Both the position numbers and the translations under genes were made by a program. Below, one piece after another: positions 61,338 to 64,000 of a stretch of DNA of 64,000 nt (the stretch's first letter is position 1; the number at the start of each line of letters is the position of its first letter). The stretch covers positions 1,054,001 to 1,118,000 of the forward strand of contig NZ_PEBD01000010.1 in NCBI RefSeq assembly GCF_002735905.1. The letters are read 5' to 3'. Under the pieces are notes generated by a model, which did no database searches, had not been told where the DNA came from, and worked only from the letters and a program-made list of their open reading frames with translations. This stretch comes from Williamsia muralis (GTDB lineage Bacteria; Actinomycetota; Actinomycetes; Mycobacteriales; Mycobacteriaceae).

Positions 61338-61352
61338 CGCAGGGTACCTGCG
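61338..61352 (+). terminator. Small hairpin after the CobW-type gene
   Basis: CGCAGG-GTA-CCTGCG, immediately after the stop; short and without a U-run, so a weak terminator at best. Confidence 0.35.
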
Positions 61353-61555
61353 GATCTGCCTGTCACGACCTGTGCCGCCGCACAGTTACGCATCGACCAG
61401 ATCACAAGCCAACAACGGTTTCTGAGCTGCAGGTCGGCAATTTCCCAAAAGTCTCAACTACTGCTTGACTGTTACTGAAGTGAATATTGTGACTGATGTT
61501 GCGCCCATCGGGTGGAACTCGGACTCAAATTTCAGGCGTACTCGAAAGGAACACC

Positions 61556-62911
61556 GTGACCAAGAAGAACCTCCGCGTCGCCGGGCTCACCTCCCTGGCT
61601 GTTGCGGCCTCCCTGATCGCGATGCCCACAGCGGCCAATGCCGAACCTGCACCGCCACAAGGGAACACGCTGGCAGGCAAGACTGTTTTCCTCGACCCCG
61701 GACATCAGGGATCGGCTGCGGGCAACGACCTGAACAAGCCGGTTCCCGACGGGCGTGGAGGCACCAAGCCGTGCCAGACCACCGGTGCCACCAGCCCTGA
61801 TGGGGTGCCCGAGCACAAGGTCAACTGGGACATCACCCAGCTGGTCAAGGCTGGGCTCGAGAGCCAGGGCGCCAAGGTTGTCCTGAGTCGCCAGGATGAC
61901 GCCGGGTGGGGAGGGTGCATCGATGAGCGGGCCAACGCGGCCAACGCCTCGAATGCAGACCTGGCCGTGAACATCCACGCGGACTCGACCTCGCCTGGCA
62001 CAGATGCGGGTAAGAGCGGCTTCCACATCATCGTGCCCGAACTGCCCATTCCTGACGCCGCCGTGAACGAGGTGCAGTCGGGCAAGGGGCGCAAGGCCGC
62101 CGAGCAGATGCGTGACGCATTCAAGAGTGCAGGGTTTGCGCCCGCGAACTACGCCGGCGCGCAGGACGGACTGCAGACCCGCGCGGACATTGCGGCCGTC
62201 AACCTGACGAAGGTGCCGGACGTCTTCGCCGAGCTGGGCAACCTGTCGAACCCGGCTGATGCAGCTGCGTTGTCGGGTGCTGAGGGCCAGCTCAAGTACG
62301 CCATCGCCATCGTCGACGGCGCCATCAGGTACTTGCTGACCGGTGCCACCGCACCGGCCCCGGCGACCGCCCCCACCACGGGCACCACGCCTACCACTGC
62401 TACGGCGTCGACGACCGGAACCTCGCCGACGACGGCCGCGCCCTCCGCCGCGGGTACGCAGCCGACCACACCGGCGGCATCGCCGGTCGCCCCGGCCGCA
62501 CCTTCGACGACCACGCCGCCGACCACCGCGCCCTCCACCACGGCGCCGTCGGTGACCACCCCGTCAACACCTGCGCGGTCGACGACGACCCCCTCGACGG
62601 GCACCCCGAAGGCAACCACGCCCTCGACAACACCGAAGACGACCACCACGACTCCCTCACCGGGTATCGGGTTCCCGCAGTTGCCTCTGGCCGGTCAGCA
62701 GTCCACAACACCCACCACCGAGCAGAGTGAGGGAATCGATCTGAGTGGTCTGCAGGCGATTCTGCCGCTGCTCGGTCAGCTGACGCAGACCGACGATCCC
62801 GAGGCCATCGAGGGTCTGCTGTCCAGCGAGGGAAGTGACGCCGCATCCCAGGTACTGCAGGCGATGTTGTCAGTCGTCTACGAGATGTTTGGCGGCAAAC
62901 TCCCTATCTGA
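61556..62911 (+). CDS. N-acetylmuramoyl-L-alanine amidase with Thr/Pro-rich tail
   Basis: Secreted zinc amidase of the Amidase_3 type that cleaves peptidoglycan stem peptides; related to Rv3717 (Ami1). The 451-residue protein has a signal peptide (LTSLAVAASLIAMPTAANA) and a catalytic domain with zinc ligands in FLDPGHQG, VPEHKVNWD and VNIHADST, and the catalytic Glu in FAELGNLSN. After about residue 265 comes a 120-residue Thr/Pro/Ala-rich spacer, then a helical C-terminus (LSGLQAILPLLGQLTQTDDP, AASQVLQAMLSVVYEMFGG). The tail is absent in the M. tuberculosis enzyme. GTG selected by GAAAGGA 6 bases upstream. Confidence 0.88.
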   Translation: MTKKNLRVAGLTSLAVAASLIAMPTAANAEPAPPQGNTLAGKTVFLDPGHQGSAAGNDLNKPVPDGRGGTKPCQTTGATSPDGVPEHKVNWDITQLVKAGLESQGAKVVLSRQDDAGWGGCIDERANAANASNADLAVNIHADSTSPGTDAGKSGFHIIVPELPIPDAAVNEVQSGKGRKAAEQMRDAFKSAGFAPANYAGAQDGLQTRADIAAVNLTKVPDVFAELGNLSNPADAAALSGAEGQLKYAIAIVDGAIRYLLTGATAPAPATAPTTGTTPTTATASTTGTSPTTAAPSAAGTQPTTPAASPVAPAAPSTTTPPTTAPSTTAPSVTTPSTPARSTTTPSTGTPKATTPSTTPKTTTTTPSPGIGFPQLPLAGQQSTTPTTEQSEGIDLSGLQAILPLLGQLTQTDDPEAIEGLLSSEGSDAASQVLQAMLSVVYEMFGGKLPI

Positions 62912-62927
62912 GTACGGACGTGACCCG

Positions 62928-62933
62928 TAGGGT
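62928..62933 (+). promoter_or_regulatory. -10 element of the SDR gene (leaderless)
   Basis: TAGGGT, six bases before the ATG of the SDR gene; no ribosome-binding site is visible. Confidence 0.45.
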
Positions 62934-62939
62934 TGGGTC

Positions 62940-63890
62940 ATGAGTGTTCGAGATCTGTTGGTGATGAAGGCTCCAGTGCCCACCTTGCAGGGCAGGCGTG
63001 TCCTGATTACCGGTGCGGGGAGCGGGATCGGCAAAGCCACGGCCGTCGCGGCCGCGTGTGAGGGTGCAGCGCTCGTGCTCACCGACATCGCCGCCGACAA
63101 TCTCGACGAGACCGTCGCAGAGATCAAGCGCGCCGACGGCAAGATCCTGTTCCATCGTCCCGGTGACGTCTCGGACTACGAGTGGGTGCGCCGGTTCGCC
63201 CAGCAGGTGGACGCCGAGGTCGGTGTGATGGACGTGGTGATGAACATCGCCGGTGTATCCGCTTGGGGCACAGTGGAAAACCTGGAGCACCGTCACTGGA
63301 AGAAAATGGTCGACGTCAACTTGATGGGCCCGATCCACATCATCGAGTGTTTCGTTCCGCAGATCGTGCGCCGTGGCCGTGGGGGCCATCTGGTCAATGT
63401 GTCGTCGGCGGCGGGGCTGCTCGCACTGCCCTGGCACGCGGCATACAGCGCCAGCAAGTTCGGGGTGCGCGGCGTGTCCGAGGTGTTACGAATGGACCTG
63501 CGCCGCCACAAGATCGGGGTCTCGCTGGTGTGCCCCGGCGGTGTCGACACGCCACTGGTCAACACCGTCGACATCGCCGGTATCGACCGGGACAACCCAA
63601 AGGTTCAGCGGGAGATCGGGCATTTCCACAAGGTGGCCGTCTCTCCCGAGCGCGCCGCGCAGGCCATTTTGCGCGGGGTGCGCAAAAACCAGTTCATGGT
63701 GTACACCTCGCTGGACATCCGGTTCGGCTACTGGGTGGCCCGCAAGTTCGCCCTGCCGTACGAGGTGGTCATGCGTATTGCCAACAACCGGTTCGACCAG
63801 CTGGCGAGAGTGAGTGGTCGCAACTTCGAAGCTCTTGCCGTGCAGTCGGATTCGAATACTAGCTCGTCCACCAGTCGTCAAAAGGGCTGA
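62940..63890 (+). CDS. Short-chain dehydrogenase/reductase
   Basis: A classical SDR oxidoreductase of 316 residues. NAD(P)-binding [16 protein letters not shown], the NIAGVSAWG strand (NAG-type), catalytic Ser in [11 protein letters not shown] and YSASK in [12 protein letters not shown]. The C-terminal extension after residue 230 ([20 protein letters not shown]) may be membrane-associated. The substrate is not clear. Its 3' end overlaps nadE on the other strand by 32 bases. Confidence 0.9.
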   Translation: MSVRDLLVMKAPVPTLQGRRVLITGAGSGIGKATAVAAACEGAALVLTDIAADNLDETVAEIKRADGKILFHRPGDVSDYEWVRRFAQQVDAEVGVMDVVMNIAGVSAWGTVENLEHRHWKKMVDVNLMGPIHIIECFVPQIVRRGRGGHLVNVSSAAGLLALPWHAAYSASKFGVRGVSEVLRMDLRRHKIGVSLVCPGGVDTPLVNTVDIAGIDRDNPKVQREIGHFHKVAVSPERAAQAILRGVRKNQFMVYTSLDIRFGYWVARKFALPYEVVMRIANNRFDQLARVSGRNFEALAVQSDSNTSSSTSRQKG

Positions 63891-64000
63891 CCGGTACCGT
63901 TCGCTTGTGGCGGGTGCGCAGAAACAGTGATTCGATCCGCTCGGCCACCTGACCGTCCACCTCGTGGCCCTCGAGGTAGTCGTCGATCTGGCTGTAGGTG
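63859..64000 (-). CDS. nadE: NH3-dependent NAD(+) synthetase, C-terminal fragment
   Basis: Only the last 46 codons are inside the window. They read [20 protein letters not shown], then [17 protein letters not shown] before the TAG stop. The HKR...P...D-WW ending is the signature of the ammonia-dependent NadE C-terminus. The gene continues beyond the right edge. It overlaps the SDR gene by 32 bases in a convergent arrangement. Confidence 0.85.
   Translation of the reverse strand, partial: TYSQIDDYLEGHEVDGQVAERIESLFLRTRHKRTVPVSPFDDWWTS

Overview
The window looks like chromosomal DNA of a high-G+C actinobacterium of the order Mycobacteriales, most likely a Gordonia, Williamsia or Rhodococcus relative rather than a Mycobacterium. 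The evidence is the codon use, the many GTG starts and leaderless genes, and the gene content: AdnAB, WhiB7, mycoredoxin, UvrD2 with HRDC, an Rpf-type resuscitation factor, a cutinase-like esterase, and a tmRNA tag ADKNQRDYALAA close to the mycobacterial tag. No prophage, insertion sequence or CRISPR array was seen.

Bases 1-21145 hold, in mirror image, the block I know from M. tuberculosis as Rv3202c-Rv3193c: adnA-adnB, a DoxX-like membrane protein (inserted), a Kch-type K+ channel, nudC, mycoredoxin, uvrD2, whiB7 with a long regulatory leader, an ABC1 kinase, an orphan cyclodehydratase-like protein, a zincin-like protein, a PDZ/Lon-type protease and a giant UPF0182 membrane protein (with a PPA1309 gene between the last two). 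It mixes DNA repair, redox and antibiotic-resistance control. Next come initiator tRNA, a three-gene small membrane-protein operon (holin-X/DUF3618/DUF4235), a double-TerD protein and an ammonium transporter with an unusual pore residue.

Bases 25561-28700 form a compact accessory cassette: two exported proteins sharing an unusual N-terminal signal (AAWxDxVWGxSxF), with a SipW-like signal peptidase between them. This is the best candidate for a little-described system. A TetR-glycosyltransferase pair, an Rpf gene with a long structured upstream region, and fadE24-fadE23 behind two TetR-type palindromes follow.

Bases 34200-44655 hold small membrane proteins, an MBL hydrolase, hisN, then prfB-mscS-(Pro/Thr-rich protein)-ftsE-ftsX-smpB, a secreted cutinase-like esterase and ssrA (tmRNA). 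Thus release factor 2, SmpB and tmRNA (ribosome rescue) sit with FtsEX (cell-wall hydrolysis control). The rest (44697-64000) is a mosaic of metabolic and envelope genes: an aldo/keto reductase, two lipase/esterases, pgm, a VIT1-type transporter, a MauE-DsbA redox pair, tRNA-Ala, rtcB, an antiporter, an ECF sigma factor without a neighbouring anti-sigma gene, a PfpI protein, trhO, a CobW GTPase, a zinc amidase with a long Thr/Pro tail, an SDR and the 3' end of nadE.

A recurring theme is genes that begin 6-8 bases after a TANNNT-like -10 box, which implies leaderless mRNAs. Several starts below were chosen on that basis.
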